Assembly (NCBI RefSeq): GCF_007746795.1
Contig: NZ_CP036343.1
Span: forward strand, 1,430,531 to 1,494,530
Length of the DNA: 64,000 bases
DNA from: Gimesia algae
GTDB lineage: Bacteria > Planctomycetota > Planctomycetia > Planctomycetales > Planctomycetaceae
Direction of reading: 5' to 3'
Shown: piece by piece, positions 27,983 through 36,092 of the stretch
How the letters are laid out: each line of letters begins with the position of its first letter
Position numbering within the stretch: the first letter of the stretch is position 1
Program-made: the position numbers and the translations under genes
The notes under the pieces: model-generated
Databases searched by the model: none
The model's input: the letters and a program-made list of their open reading frames with translations, nothing else
Told to the model about the DNA's origin: nothing

Positions 27983-29173
27983 GTGCTGACTCGCATATTA
28001 TTAATGCTGATCTGCTTTGGCAGCCTGCCTGGGTGTGTAATTATGCACACTTCGGTCACCAATCCCAATCCCAGACTTAAAACTGTGGCGCTGGTCCCAT
28101 TTTTTAATCTGAGCCAGGAACCGGATGTCGACGGCCGCCGCTTTGCGCTCGCCTATTACTCAGAACTTCAGAAAGTACCTGGCTTTCAGGTCCTGCCTCT
28201 GGGAGTCGCTGAAGTCGCGATGGTGGAAAATCAACTGCAGATGAACAATCCAGATGATGTGCTCAAACTGGCCAAAATTCTAAACGTGGATGCGGTTGTC
28301 ATCGGTGCGATTACAGATTACTCCCCTTATTATCCGCCGCGCATTGGCATGCAGGTCTCCTGGTATTCTCCTCATTCTCAGGAGTTCATCCCGGGAATGC
28401 CTCTTATGGTCGAAGAGCGGCACGCCGAAACATCGATGTGGAATAAAATGTTCAAAATGGATCGCGTCGCAGCCAGGGAAGTGAGAAAGGAAGAGCATCA
28501 ACTGAATAAAGAAGTCAAACATGCTGCTCACATGGAGAAAAAAGAAACCCGAAAAGTCGAAAAAGAGATCCGCAAAGAAGGCGTGACCGACTGTCCAGAA
28601 GGCTGCCCCATCGAGTACTCTGAGCCACCCGCTGCAGTGAATACAGTGATTCGAGGTCAATCAGATTCACTTGACTCCTGGCCTTATACACAGAACCAGT
28701 CAGGCATCATTCAGGCTGCTGCACAAGCCAATCAGGGTTCACAAACTCTCAATACACCACTACACGCTCCCTTGCCAACTGATGCAAAAACAAAGATCGG
28801 GGCAGGGCAGCAGACACTTGCCGCTCCGAAACCAGCAATCGCAGTTACTCCTGTCCCCCCACAAAATAGTCCTTCGGTTGTGAACCAATTCGAAGACTAC
28901 TGTCCTCCCACTCAGGTCGGAACGTATGACCCACGCCAGCCTTTCATGTCGTACACACGTCTCTTCGATGGTTCGGATGCGGCTCTGGTAGCACACTTAC
29001 GTGATTATCTCGAAGTCAGTGGAGACCGCCGCAGTGGGGGCTGGGAAGCCTATCTACACCGGAGTGAGGACTTTATACGGTTTACATCACATTTAATGAT
29101 TCTAGAGATGTTAACACTGCATGGCGGACAAGCTAAGCATCAGATCATCTTCAAAGTAAGAAAATATCGATAA
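27983..29173 (+). CDS. Putative lipoprotein with CsgG-like N-terminal domain
   Basis: A 396-residue exported lipoprotein that begins with GTG 27983. The signal sequence ends in a lipobox, LPGC at residues 15-18, so Cys18 would be lipidated. Residues about 30-125 (KTVALVPFFNLSQEPDVDGRR, LNVDAVVIGAITDYSPYYPP) resemble the CsgG/FlgT-type domain of envelope lipoproteins. A highly charged Lys/Glu segment (about 165-205), a Pro/Gln-rich linker and a C-terminal domain (YTRLFDGSDAALVAHLRDY ... ILEMLTLHGG) follow. Function is unknown. By its position the C-terminal domain could bind another envelope protein. The gene is followed 105 bases later by a small gene on the same strand. Confidence 0.7.
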   Translation: MLTRILLMLICFGSLPGCVIMHTSVTNPNPRLKTVALVPFFNLSQEPDVDGRRFALAYYSELQKVPGFQVLPLGVAEVAMVENQLQMNNPDDVLKLAKILNVDAVVIGAITDYSPYYPPRIGMQVSWYSPHSQEFIPGMPLMVEERHAETSMWNKMFKMDRVAAREVRKEEHQLNKEVKHAAHMEKKETRKVEKEIRKEGVTDCPEGCPIEYSEPPAAVNTVIRGQSDSLDSWPYTQNQSGIIQAAAQANQGSQTLNTPLHAPLPTDAKTKIGAGQQTLAAPKPAIAVTPVPPQNSPSVVNQFEDYCPPTQVGTYDPRQPFMSYTRLFDGSDAALVAHLRDYLEVSGDRRSGGWEAYLHRSEDFIRFTSHLMILEMLTLHGGQAKHQIIFKVRKYR

Positions 29174-29264
29174 TCCCACCGCTCAGAAGCCGATATTAAG
29201 TATTGCGGTTTTATGAGCACTCCCAACCTATCCGATCTTAGATTCCAGTGCTCTGACGAAAAAC

Positions 29265-29270
29265 AAAGGA
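29265..29270 (+). promoter_or_regulatory. Ribosome-binding site that points to GTG 29279
   Basis: AAAGGA lies 8 bases before an in-frame GTG at 29279. The upstream ATG at 29213 has no purine-rich site at a useful distance, so the GTG is the better start for the small gene. Confidence 0.5.
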
Positions 29271-29278
29271 CTGCTACA

Positions 29279-29509
29279 GTGAAACAACAAATGAATGTCG
29301 TCGCCTTAGTCAAAGATTCTGAACGTTATGTGTTTCTCTACGATGATGCCAGTTCTTCACAAATGCTGCAGACACTCGGTCAATATGCGGCTGATAAAGA
29401 CTTGAGCTTTACCTGGTATGATGCAGCTGTCATGAGCCAGAAGGTTCGTAAACTCAGGCGGGAAGCAGAGCTTGAAGAGCAGTCAGGCCGCCTGCGTAAA
29501 ACTGCCTGA
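29279..29509 (+). CDS. Small hypothetical protein, about 76 aa
   Basis: The frame is open from 29213 (98 residues), but GTG 29279 has the better ribosome site (AAAGGA, 8 bases), giving MKQQMNVVALVKDSERYVFLY at its head. The body is a compact alpha/beta segment (VVALVKDSERYVFLYDD, then TLGQYAADKDLSFTWYDAA) followed by a charged helical end. Residues 5-65 read like a real folded protein and not like a chance frame, and it sits tightly between the lipoprotein gene and xerD, 69 bases before the latter. I do not recognise the family. Co-transcription with xerD is possible. Confidence 0.6.
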   Translation: MKQQMNVVALVKDSERYVFLYDDASSSQMLQTLGQYAADKDLSFTWYDAAVMSQKVRKLRREAELEEQSGRLRKTA

Positions 29510-29578
29510 CGCAACCTCAGCGAAGTCCACTCACGTGAATTCACTCTACTATCACCATCAGACGATTTTGAATGTAAC

Positions 29579-30520
29579 ATGATCTCTTCGCAAGCAGTCA
29601 GGTCGATTGACCTTCATGATGCGATTGACCACTTTCTGCGATATCTGCAAATCGAAAGAAATTCTTCAGATCTGACCCTGAAGTCTTACGCGGAAGATCT
29701 GGAAAGCCTGGTGGAATATCTATCGGAGTACGAAGGCTCGCTTCTACCACCCGACCAGATCGGAATCAGTGAACTCAGACGGTACGTCGCGTATCTGCAT
29801 GAATGCCAATACGAAAAAAGCACAATCGCCAGGCGTCTGGCCTGCCTCCGTAGTTTTTTCCGGTACTGCTGTCGGGAAGGGTACTCCAAAACCAATCCTG
29901 CCAAACCGCTTCGTACGCCGCGGACCGGCAGAAAATTACCCCACTTTTTAACGACTGATCAGATAGGAACTTTACTCGAAGCGCCCCCGGCAAACCAGAA
30001 AATGGGTTTGCGTGACAGGGCAATTCTGGAAACACTCTATTCCGCCGGACTGCGTGTCTCTGAACTGGTGGCGCTGAACCTGAGTGACTGGGATCAGGAT
30101 GCCAACATCATTCGCGTCCTCGGTAAAGGTCGCAAAGAACGCATCGCCCCCATTGGAAGTTTTGCCGCCAAAGCCTTAACACACTGGCTGGAAGAACGCG
30201 AAGCCAAACCAGGCGCGCATCCCGATTCCGACGCCTTATTTCTTAATCGCCTGAAAACCAGACTCACCTCGCGAAGTGTCGGGAGGATGCTGGAAAAATA
30301 TCTCCTGCAGACAGGTCTGGATAAAAAAACCAGCCCTCACACATTAAGGCACACCTTTGCCACACACCTGCTGGATGGAGGAGCAGACTTACGCAGCGTG
30401 CAGGAACTGCTGGGACATAAGAGTCTGACAACCACTCAGATTTATACTCACGTCAGTACGAAGCGTCTGCTTGAAACCTATGAAAAAGCCCATCCCCACG
30501 CACGACGACCCAAAAAATAA
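29579..30520 (+). CDS. xerD: Tyrosine recombinase XerC/XerD
   Basis: A 313-residue site-specific recombinase. The N-terminal SAM-like core-binding domain (residues about 12-100) precedes the catalytic domain. All six active-site residues are visible: R159 (SAGLRVSEL), K183 (GKGRKER), H254 and R257 (HTLRHTF), H280 (LLGHKSL) and Y289 (QIYTHV). Length and the strict [18 protein letters not shown] motifs match chromosomal XerC/XerD, which resolve chromosome dimers at dif, and not a phage or transposon integrase. Which of the two it is cannot be settled without the second paralogue. No dif-like site was found in the window. Confidence 0.9.
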   Translation: MISSQAVRSIDLHDAIDHFLRYLQIERNSSDLTLKSYAEDLESLVEYLSEYEGSLLPPDQIGISELRRYVAYLHECQYEKSTIARRLACLRSFFRYCCREGYSKTNPAKPLRTPRTGRKLPHFLTTDQIGTLLEAPPANQKMGLRDRAILETLYSAGLRVSELVALNLSDWDQDANIIRVLGKGRKERIAPIGSFAAKALTHWLEEREAKPGAHPDSDALFLNRLKTRLTSRSVGRMLEKYLLQTGLDKKTSPHTLRHTFATHLLDGGADLRSVQELLGHKSLTTTQIYTHVSTKRLLETYEKAHPHARRPKK

Positions 30521-30553
30521 GTCGGATTGGTCAGTCTGAAGTTCAGAATGATC

Positions 30554-31543
30554 TTACTTCGCGGCAGTAAAATCGAGCGGTTTTCCCGCATCCAGACTGG
30601 CACGCGACAGACGGACCAGTTGAATCGCCTGGCAGGCGTCTTTGATGTTCGCAACGGGGATAATCCCCCCCACGGCGCGACGGCAAAAATGATCCAACAT
30701 CACTTCCAGTTCCCGTCGATCACTTTTTAAAGACTCAGTGACGGCATTTGCTGCATTCTCCCAGTGGATTTCATCCGGGGAATGAAACTCGGCCTGCCCG
30801 TTGCGACACTGGATCTGATGCCGGGGGAACAGCGGCTCCGTCTCCCGCTGCTGCGTCTTGATTTTAAGCAAGGCAACCCGCTCGACTGCGGTCACTGGAT
30901 CAGGCAGAAATTCAATTTTTATCTGTCGATAATCTTCTGATCGATCACTCGAATCTGACTGGAGTGTTGTCTCCACACGAACCGGTCTGGTGCGCATCAC
31001 ATAACAGCACCAGTCCATTAAACCAACCAGAAAATCGGTCTCATTCTTCTGGCCGGGAACTTCCACCTGCTGATCAGCGGCAGGACAGCAGGTTTCCAGC
31101 TGAATCGAAACAGGGTTTCCCAGTTGCGTGACGACCAGTTCAAACAGGCGGCTGGTCGCCTGACAGTACCGGCGGCTGAACTCGGGCATCAGAGTCACCA
31201 GTTGTTCGGTAGCCCGGGCGTGAATCATCTCCAGCAGTTCCAGGTCTTCTCCCAGACTGCCGGCGATATAGACGGGGCGGTGCTGCTCGCTGAGAATGGT
31301 TAACGGGTAATGATTCATCCAGTCGGAATGCAACAGCAAAAATGCATCCAGCGGATAACGTGTCGCCAGACAGCCAATTCCCGAGACCACTTCCGCATCC
31401 CATTGTGTGGCAACCTGTTCTGCACGACTGCGAACCGGATCGTAGACTGCTTTAATCTGGATACGCTGATCCATCATTCGTAAAGCAGGTTCATAGCGCT
31501 GTTCCCAGTATGGGCCTAGCCCTATAATTCCAATTCTGACCAT
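30554..31543 (-). CDS. Gfo/Idh/MocA-like oxidoreductase, possibly degenerate
   Basis: A 329-residue protein with an N-terminal Rossmann fold (MVRIGIIGLGPYWEQRYEPAL) of the Gfo/Idh/MocA family. The nucleotide motif is GLGPYW in place of the usual GxGxxG. The position of the family motif E-K-P reads YIAGSLGED, so the conserved lysine is lost. Catalytic activity as a sugar dehydrogenase is therefore doubtful, and a regulatory or structural role is possible. It is convergent with xerD (33 bases between stops). The start at 31543 is an ATG with GLGPYW only 8 residues in, as expected. Confidence 0.75.
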   Translation of the reverse strand: MVRIGIIGLGPYWEQRYEPALRMMDQRIQIKAVYDPVRSRAEQVATQWDAEVVSGIGCLATRYPLDAFLLLHSDWMNHYPLTILSEQHRPVYIAGSLGEDLELLEMIHARATEQLVTLMPEFSRRYCQATSRLFELVVTQLGNPVSIQLETCCPAADQQVEVPGQKNETDFLVGLMDWCCYVMRTRPVRVETTLQSDSSDRSEDYRQIKIEFLPDPVTAVERVALLKIKTQQRETEPLFPRHQIQCRNGQAEFHSPDEIHWENAANAVTESLKSDRRELEVMLDHFCRRAVGGIIPVANIKDACQAIQLVRLSRASLDAGKPLDFTAAK

Positions 31544-31917
31544 ATCGGGAACATTACTGAATCTGGGAATAGTTGATTAACGAGAACATCCAGTGAGTTC
31601 AAGAGGATGACCCTGTCGGTCTGCAGTGAACTCACTAAAAAGAAACAAAAACAGTTCCGACATCATATTCTTATTTTGGTCTGTGAATCAAGCCTATACT
31701 CTACAGAAGCCAAAAGACGAGTAGTCTGTCAGTCTGGAATTGACAGCGGATCAATTTCAGGTAAGCACGCCAACGAGCGTGCGGTCTATTTCGGCCAACG
31801 TGCCATTCCAGATCTGATAAGAAACTAGACCGCATCACATTTCACCATAACGTCTCTCAACCCATTATACTCGATCCAAATGGCTCTGGAGACGCTACAG
31901 TAAAAACTGGATACAGT
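31544..31917. other. Intergenic region with repeat copy B
   Basis: This 374-bp stretch between a minus-strand start and a minus-strand stop holds the promoter side of the Gfo/Idh-like gene and repeat copy B in its right quarter. A 73-codon frame that runs into the repeat was seen, but it has no start context and is not counted as a gene. Confidence 0.5.
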
Positions 31918-31921
31918 CTAG
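31825..31921 (+). repeat. Palindromic dispersed repeat, copy B
   Basis: The most symmetrical of four related copies, 97 bp long. It begins with CTAGAC and ends with GTCTAG. The two arms of about 33 bases are imperfect inverted repeats; the inner pairing is CGTCTC with GAGACG. The spacer carries the shared TATACTCGATCCAAATGG. The end of the repeat supplies the TAG stop codon (31918-31920, minus strand) of the CaCA exchanger gene. Confidence 0.85.
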
Positions 31922-33024
31922 CTACTGGCGAAACAGAATGTTGCCAGCAGCAGATACCCGACATAAATTGCAAGCAAAACCGCTCCACTGGAAGTAGAAA
32001 TCACCTTTTTCCTCCAGGCCAGTCCCAACATTGCCACAATCAACAGGATCACGACGGGCCCATCCAGAAAAATGGTTTGCCGCTGAATGGGTAAGGGATG
32101 GATCAGGGCGCAAACGGCGATAACCATAGTGATATTCAACACGTTAGCCCCGATGATATTCCCGGTTCCCAGTGCCCCGTGTCCTTTGATAATCGACAAA
32201 ACGGAAATTGTATATTCGGGCAGCGAAGTACCAATGGCCAGAATCGTCAGGCCGATCATCAGTTCAGAAACCTCAAAATACCGGGCCACCTCCACGGCAT
32301 TGGTAACCAGTAGTCGACTTCCCAACACTACCAGGCAGGCACCACAAAGAAACATCAACGCGAGTTTGAAACAGTAAACAATCTGGTTTTCCACCAGAGG
32401 CGGTAATTCCTGATCTTCGCCAAAGTCATGCCGCGAAGCCATCGCCAATCTAAGCGAAAACAAAATATAAGCTGCCAGAACACACAACAGGATTACTGCC
32501 TGCCAACGGGCAATGGCAAATTCGGCAGACGCACCGGACTGTGTCACGGCACCACCTGCTGAGAACAGACTGAATACCCAGATCAGGACTCCGGAGAACA
32601 GCATGAAAAAACCGGGCCCCACAATTGTGAGCCGTGAAACCGGAATCCCGCTCTCGGTATTTCTTTTCCTGGAGAGATAGCCTTTCAGCAATGCACAGGT
32701 ACCAATGATCAGGCCGATATTGCACAAACAGGATCCCAATGCATTACCCACTGCCAGATCACCTTTGCCCGCCAGAGTTCCCGTGACTGACACCATCAGC
32801 TCCGGAAATGTGGTCGACATACTGACGATCGTCGCGCCAATAATTACAGGGGGTATGCGCGTCAACCTGGCGATCTCAACAGAGCTGTCCGTAAACAGAT
32901 CCCCTCCTTTGGTAATACTGAGCATCCCCAGTAGAATTAATAAGCTGCAAAAGAGAATTGACCCAGGGGCATCCAGTCCAATAAAAATTCGCAAAAATTC
33001 GAGCGGCTCCGCAGCCAGATTCAT
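31918..33024 (-). CDS. CaCA-family calcium/sodium cation antiporter (YrbG-like)
   Basis: A 368-residue integral membrane antiporter with about ten hydrophobic helices. Both alpha-repeats of the CaCA superfamily are visible: TTFPELMVSVTGTLAGKGD with GNALGSCLCNIGL in the first half, and TSLPEYTISVLSIIKGHGA with GTGNIIGANVLNITM in the second. The acidic residues in the two PE pairs are the usual cation ligands. ATG 33024 is chosen; TTG 33033 would lie almost on top of the AGGAG site. Likely role: Ca2+ efflux using the Na+ or H+ gradient. The last codon is a TAG that comes from the inserted repeat copy B. Confidence 0.88.
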   Translation of the reverse strand: MNLAAEPLEFLRIFIGLDAPGSILFCSLLILLGMLSITKGGDLFTDSSVEIARLTRIPPVIIGATIVSMSTTFPELMVSVTGTLAGKGDLAVGNALGSCLCNIGLIIGTCALLKGYLSRKRNTESGIPVSRLTIVGPGFFMLFSGVLIWVFSLFSAGGAVTQSGASAEFAIARWQAVILLCVLAAYILFSLRLAMASRHDFGEDQELPPLVENQIVYCFKLALMFLCGACLVVLGSRLLVTNAVEVARYFEVSELMIGLTILAIGTSLPEYTISVLSIIKGHGALGTGNIIGANVLNITMVIAVCALIHPLPIQRQTIFLDGPVVILLIVAMLGLAWRKKVISTSSGAVLLAIYVGYLLLATFCFASS

Positions 33025-33254
33025 AAAGGGCAAACTCCTGCTCCTGAACGGTTTTCGGGATTTATGATTTGATCTGTCTGCAAAATAGTAAAAAGTCAGC
33101 TATGAATATGATAGTCATGACTCAAAACAATATTTTGAGTGTATGTTTTTAATTCGAAAAACGTAAAATAGAAACAAGCGATCAAAGATTCCTGACAGAA
33201 TCGCATCGCTTTACATCATTTTTTTATTGAACCACCTGGCAGGGATGAGCACGC

Positions 33255-34529
33255 ATGGACAATCGATCTACCCATTCTTCTGAAGAACAGCCCGAGGAAT
33301 CAGTCCGATTCAGTGAAGAGATCGAATTAGAGGGGCACATTATCGACAGCCTGCTGCTGCCGAAAATTCTCGATGAAATCACAGTGCTGGGTGGGGACTT
33401 TGCGATTGATCAAATTTGTATCGGTCAACTACGGACAGACAGCAGTCGGGCGCAGATTAAAGTTTCTGCGCCCGATGAAGCAACTCTACAGAAAATCCTG
33501 ACTCAAATTGCCCAGCATGGCGCCGTTCCTATCAAGCAGCATGACAGTATTCTGGAACCGGCTGACATGAACGGTGCCTTTCCCGAAGGGTTTTACTGCA
33601 GTACCAATCAGAAAACGGAAATCCGTATCGCGGAAGAGTGGATTCCTGTTGATTTACAGGAAATGGATTGCGGGGTCGTCGTCAGTCCCGATAGAAAATC
33701 GGCACACTGCCTGCCGATGGCGGATGTCAAACAGGGGGAACTCGTGGTGATTGGAAATCGGGGTACACGTGTTATTCCAACGGAGCGAAATGCACCGGAA
33801 GTCTCCGGGTTCTCCTTCATGAACAGTACTGTCTCCAGTGAAAAGCCCAAAGGAGTGACTGTTAGAGAAATTGCCTCTGAAATGCGGCGGGCACGAAATG
33901 GAAATGGTAAAATTCTGGTGGTAGCCGGCCCCGCTGTGGTTCATACAGGGAGTAGAGATCACTTCAGCCAGCTGATTCGGGAAGGCTATGTGAATCTGCT
34001 GTTCGCTGGTAATGCGCTCGCCACCCATGACATTGAAGAGTCGTTTTATGGTACGAGCCTGGGCATTTCCATGGAGCATGGCGGCTCAAGCGAAGAAGGG
34101 CATGAACATCACCTGCGCTCCATCAACCGGATTCGCCGCCTGGGAAGTATCAAAAATGCCGTCGATCAGAAGGTTCTGAATTCCGGAATCATGTATGAGT
34201 GCGTCAAAAATCAGGTTCCCTTTCTGCTGGCCGGCAGTATCCGCGATGATGGGCCGTTGCCGGATGTCATTACTGACACAGTCGAGTCCCAGCGTCAAAT
34301 GCGTGAACTCGTGCAGGGGGTCTCGTTCTGCCTGATGATCGCGACCACACTGCATTCCATCGCGGTGGGAAATCTGCTGCCAGCCAGTGTGAAAGTCGTG
34401 TGCGTTGACATTAACCCTGCCACCGTCACCAAACTGGCCGATCGAGGTACGTTTCAGACCATCGGACTCGTCACTGACGTCGAACCGTTCTTACGTGTCC
34501 TGCTGCATGAAATCAATAAAACAGGATGA
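33255..34529 (+). CDS. LOR/SDH-domain protein, probable alternative ornithine cyclodeaminase (TIGR00300 type)
   Basis: A 424-residue cytoplasmic protein. It matches the LOR/SDH bifunctional-enzyme conserved-domain family found as stand-alone proteins in archaea and some bacteria and as the C-terminal half of the cyanobacterial arginine dihydrolase ArgZ/AgrE. Visible blocks: EIELEGHIIDSLLLPKILD at the N-terminus, GNGKILVVAGPAVVHTGSR, LLFAGNALATHDIEESFYGT, MEHGGSSEEGHEHHLRSINR and VVCVDINPATVTKLADRG. The archaeal member has been reported as an ornithine cyclodeaminase that forms proline. The same reaction is likely but unproven here. Repeat copy C and a cupin gene follow. Confidence 0.8.
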   Translation: MDNRSTHSSEEQPEESVRFSEEIELEGHIIDSLLLPKILDEITVLGGDFAIDQICIGQLRTDSSRAQIKVSAPDEATLQKILTQIAQHGAVPIKQHDSILEPADMNGAFPEGFYCSTNQKTEIRIAEEWIPVDLQEMDCGVVVSPDRKSAHCLPMADVKQGELVVIGNRGTRVIPTERNAPEVSGFSFMNSTVSSEKPKGVTVREIASEMRRARNGNGKILVVAGPAVVHTGSRDHFSQLIREGYVNLLFAGNALATHDIEESFYGTSLGISMEHGGSSEEGHEHHLRSINRIRRLGSIKNAVDQKVLNSGIMYECVKNQVPFLLAGSIRDDGPLPDVITDTVESQRQMRELVQGVSFCLMIATTLHSIAVGNLLPASVKVVCVDINPATVTKLADRGTFQTIGLVTDVEPFLRVLLHEINKTG

Positions 34530-34603
34530 ACGTTTTGCTTTCCTCGCTGATCCGCTATAATCAGGGGAAGTTGCGGCATGCAATTTCGAATTCAGACAGC
34601 GCA

Positions 34604-34699
34604 CTAGAGCGCGTCACATTTAACCATAGCGTCTCTCAATCTAATATACTCGGTCCAAATGGACCTGGGAACGCTACAGTAAAACTGGACACAGTCTAA
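34604..34699 (+). repeat. Palindromic dispersed repeat, copy C
   Basis: A 96-bp copy of the same family. It starts with CTAGAGCGCGTCACATTT and ends with GGACACAGTCTAA. The inner arms AGCGTCTC and GGAACGCT pair less well than in copies B and D. It lies 75 bases downstream of the LOR/SDH stop codon, in the same sense, and ends 22 bases before the cupin start codon. Confidence 0.85.
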
Positions 34700-34721
34700 A
34701 GATCTCGACCGGAAAAATGAA

Positions 34722-35084
34722 ATGACCGAATCGACCCAGAAAAAATATCACCTTGCCGATTTTGCAGAGATCCCAGGCACAGCCTGTCCCTGTGGTACAG
34801 CGCGGCGGGCTTTTGCTGACGTCTCTGAATTTCCCGGCACTCTACACGTCACCGAAATATCAGAAGATGCAGAATTGCACTATCACAAAAAACTGACGGA
34901 AACCTACTATTTTCTCGAATGTGGCAGTGATGCGCAAATGCAATTGGATGATGAAATCATTCCCGTCCATGCCGGGATGGCAGTTGTAATTCCCCCCGGA
35001 GTACGGCACCGTGCTCTCGGATCAATGAAGATCATCAACATCGTCTTCCCCAAATTTGATCCTGCAGACGAATGGGTCGACTGA
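34722..35084 (+). CDS. Cupin-domain protein, 120 aa
   Basis: A small single-cupin protein. Motif 1 is HYHKKLTETYYFLECG, with the H-x-H and E that bind the metal; motif 2 is PPGVRHRALG, with the second His. The N-terminus has PGTACPCGTARRAFAD, a Cys-containing segment seen in some planctomycete cupins. ATG 34722 has GGAA about 7 bases upstream. Metal binding is well supported; the ligand or reaction is unknown. A repeat element lies between it and the LOR/SDH gene, so joint transcription with that gene is uncertain. Confidence 0.8.
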   Translation: MTESTQKKYHLADFAEIPGTACPCGTARRAFADVSEFPGTLHVTEISEDAELHYHKKLTETYYFLECGSDAQMQLDDEIIPVHAGMAVVIPPGVRHRALGSMKIINIVFPKFDPADEWVD

Positions 35085-35139
35085 AACCGCTCCCATCAAG
35101 TTCAAATGGATTCACCAGCACCATGAATTGCTGATGAGT

Positions 35140-35880
35140 TCAGACTCCCTGAGTCGGTTGCGGATCTTCATTGCAGTACGGACAGTTTTCACCGTAGATG
35201 ATCTTGCCGCAATTGGTACATTCGTGGGCTCCATACGCGGGGCGGTCGGGGGTCACCCAGCGCTGATAAGCCAGGAATGCAAAGACCGCTGCAACGAAGA
35301 CAGCAAACAGAATGGCCAGGCCGCCTGTTCCATACGAAAAGAAAATCCCCAAATCGATGGCAATACCACAGATCAGAAAGACTACGGCGTCACGCATGCG
35401 TTGACGGCGATGGTCATCAGAATCAACGACGATCTGCTCCTGATATTGCATTATCTGATGCAACAGCTGATCCCGTTCGCGCTGTAACTGCCGGGCCTCC
35501 TGCGTCGCTCCGGTCGCCTGTAACAGACGGGAAGCCGTATCTAGAATCCGCAATGTATCATCTGTACTGATCTTACTCTGATGTGCCCACCGGTTCCGAT
35601 ATTCCCGTAACTCACCTACAAAACTTCGCTCCAGGGGAGACAGGCGATTACGGAAAACACTGTTCCAGTGATCCCACAAAATCAGCAGAGTCGAATGGGC
35701 GTCCCACCGGATGGCATCGCCCTCCGGTTGAGAGGTCAGGGTAGAATTACGAAAGCTTTCTTTAGCACGGTCAATCCAGTCATCCTTGTAGACGGCCTTC
35801 ATTTCCTCTTCAATAATTGGATAGAGCCCGATCCCAAGTAAATCCAGAGTCCGTTTGATACGTTCATTATCTCCGGCCAC
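35140..35880 (-). CDS. HEPN-like protein with two membrane helices and a C-terminal zinc ribbon
   Basis: About 246 residues from GTG 35880, which has GGGGGA upstream; TTG 35895 would add five residues. In the longer numbering, residues about 10-150 form a helical domain with YRNRWAHQ, the R-x4-H of HEPN nucleases (R100, H105), of the Swt1-HEPN type. A coiled stretch (RQLQRERDQLLHQIMQYQEQ) follows. Two hydrophobic helices are at about 168-188 and 191-211. A short zinc ribbon C226-x2-C229 ... C238-x2-C241 ends the protein. The arrangement suggests a membrane-bound RNA-binding or RNA-cleaving factor. No toxin-antitoxin partner of the usual kind is adjacent; the cupin gene converges on it. Confidence 0.65.
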   Translation of the reverse strand: MAGDNERIKRTLDLLGIGLYPIIEEEMKAVYKDDWIDRAKESFRNSTLTSQPEGDAIRWDAHSTLLILWDHWNSVFRNRLSPLERSFVGELREYRNRWAHQSKISTDDTLRILDTASRLLQATGATQEARQLQRERDQLLHQIMQYQEQIVVDSDDHRRQRMRDAVVFLICGIAIDLGIFFSYGTGGLAILFAVFVAAVFAFLAYQRWVTPDRPAYGAHECTNCGKIIYGENCPYCNEDPQPTQGV

Positions 35881-36092
35881 ACATTTCCCCCACAAGATGC
35901 CCCTGATTCAGAATTGCGAAACGAATGATGCGAACCCAATCCTCCCGCCCCTGAATTGCATGAACAATCATTCCCTGTTTTCATAAGAAGGTCAAGTACC
36001 GATATGACACAAACCAAGCAAAGCAGGGGATTTATTTGTTCATACACAAGCAGAAACGGTTGTAGTGGACATGATCCCGTTCACTTTTGGCA

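Noticed and set aside
29579-30520. Xer-type recombinase as sign of a phage or genomic island
   Set aside because: All motifs and the length fit housekeeping XerC/XerD, and neighbours are core genes; no attachment repeats or phage genes were seen.
31607-31828. 73-codon frame ending at repeat copy B
   Set aside because: No start signal and no family resemblance; it ends only because of the repeat.
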